DNA of 64,000 nt from NCBI RefSeq assembly GCF_041365695.1, contig NZ_JBGFSJ010000005.1, positions 329,367 through 393,366 of the forward strand. Reading direction: 5' to 3'. The stretch is from Rhodosalinus sp041365695 (lineage in GTDB: Bacteria; Pseudomonadota; Alphaproteobacteria; Rhodobacterales; Rhodobacteraceae). Shown here one piece after another: positions 63,733-64,000 of the stretch. Position 1 is the stretch's first letter; each line of letters starts with the position of its first letter. A program made the translations under genes and the position numbers. The notes under the pieces are model-generated. The model was given only the letters and a program-made list of their open reading frames with translations, was not told the DNA's origin and searched no databases.

Positions 63733-64000
63733 TCAGGCTGTCTGCCTGACCATGTCGGCGGGGTTTATTCCTGCGACGGCGACGGGTTTTTTCATTGCGT
63801 CGCGGCGGAACGGTTCGCCGAGTTCCTGGTTGATCATCGCCTCGATGAGCGTGGTCTTGCCGTGCTCCATCTGGTCCCTGATCGCCTGGTTCAGCGCGGC
63901 GGTGAGCTCTTCCATGGTGCGCACCACCACGCCCTTCAGCCCGCAGGCCTGCGCGATGCCGGCAAAGCTGACGCCCTCGTCGAGTTCGGTGCCGACGAAA
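63733..64000 (-). CDS. xsc: Sulfoacetaldehyde acetyltransferase, 3' part
   Basis: The last 89 residues of a thiamine-diphosphate enzyme, cut by the window end. The tail EELTAALNQAIRDQMEHGKTTLIEAMINQELGEPFRRDAMKKPV matches the Xsc C-terminus, which converts sulfoacetaldehyde and phosphate to acetyl phosphate and sulfite in taurine and isethionate use. Only this tail is visible, so the exact subfamily rests on similarity from memory, but FRRDAMKKPV and the adjacent sulfite exporter agree with Xsc. Confidence 0.85.
   Translation of the reverse strand, partial: FVGTELDEGVSFAGIAQACGLKGVVVRTMEELTAALNQAIRDQMEHGKTTLIEAMINQELGEPFRRDAMKKPVAVAGINPADMVRQTA

Overview
The window is GC-rich chromosomal DNA from an alphaproteobacterium, most likely a phototrophy-capable member of the Rhodobacterales (Rhodobacteraceae-like). 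This rests on the bacteriochlorophyll genes bchE and bchJ with FnrL- and PpsR/CrtJ-type boxes, three tandem DUF6455 genes, a DUF1467 gene next to methylmalonyl-CoA epimerase, an xsc/yeiH sulfonate locus, and a repeated intergenic element that I recall from this group. The species cannot be named from the sequence.

Layout. 0-12 kb is housekeeping: the end of dnaN, uppP, gltD-gltB, mtgA, a glutathione transferase, queG, msrB-msrA. 12.3-21 kb holds a DMT exporter and a polyamine locus: putrescine ABC transporter (potF-potG-potB-potC order), an amine/FAD oxidase, a divergent GntR-type regulator and a class III aminotransferase. Two matching palindromes mark its two promoters. 21-30 kb has a short assembly gap, carB, a bchE-bchJ pair away from any visible photosynthesis cluster, cfa and aspS. 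30-36.4 kb is mixed core genes: a response regulator, mce, DUF1467, a CysZ/EI24-like membrane protein, nitroreductase, DUF167, an M48 lipoprotein, three DUF6455 proteins behind a FnrL-type box, and an NDUFA9-like protein.

After tRNA-Leu(CAG) at 36.45 kb the content becomes catabolic. First comes a tripartite tricarboxylate transport locus: an SBP, a TctE/TctD two-component system and tctC-tctB-tctA. Coupled to it are a family III CoA-transferase, a citrate-synthase-like citryl-CoA lyase and an AbrB-type membrane protein, which suggests CoA-dependent cleavage of citrate or a related tricarboxylate. Next is a hydroxyproline locus (46.9-58.5 kb): fused aconitase X and a GntR regulator on one strand. 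Divergent from them are a polar amino acid ABC transporter, a DHDPS-like deaminase, hydroxyproline 2-epimerase, a D-amino-acid dehydrogenase, a second proline-racemase-family protein and an aldehyde dehydrogenase. Together these take trans-4-hydroxyproline to 2-oxoglutarate and probably also handle 3-hydroxyprolines.

The last 5.5 kb carries a three-gene operon with a metallophosphatase and two unknown proteins, a PQQ-type sugar dehydrogenase, a decayed cytochrome c, a YeiH-type exporter and the 3' end of xsc (sulfoacetaldehyde acetyltransferase), with xsc, yeiH and the cytochrome fragment in one unit.

A theme across the window is that all three binding-protein-dependent transport loci have a strong stem-loop directly after the binding-protein gene. 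The most striking is a multibranch, cloverleaf-like fold between tctC and tctB. No insertion sequence, integrase, CRISPR array or rRNA was seen.
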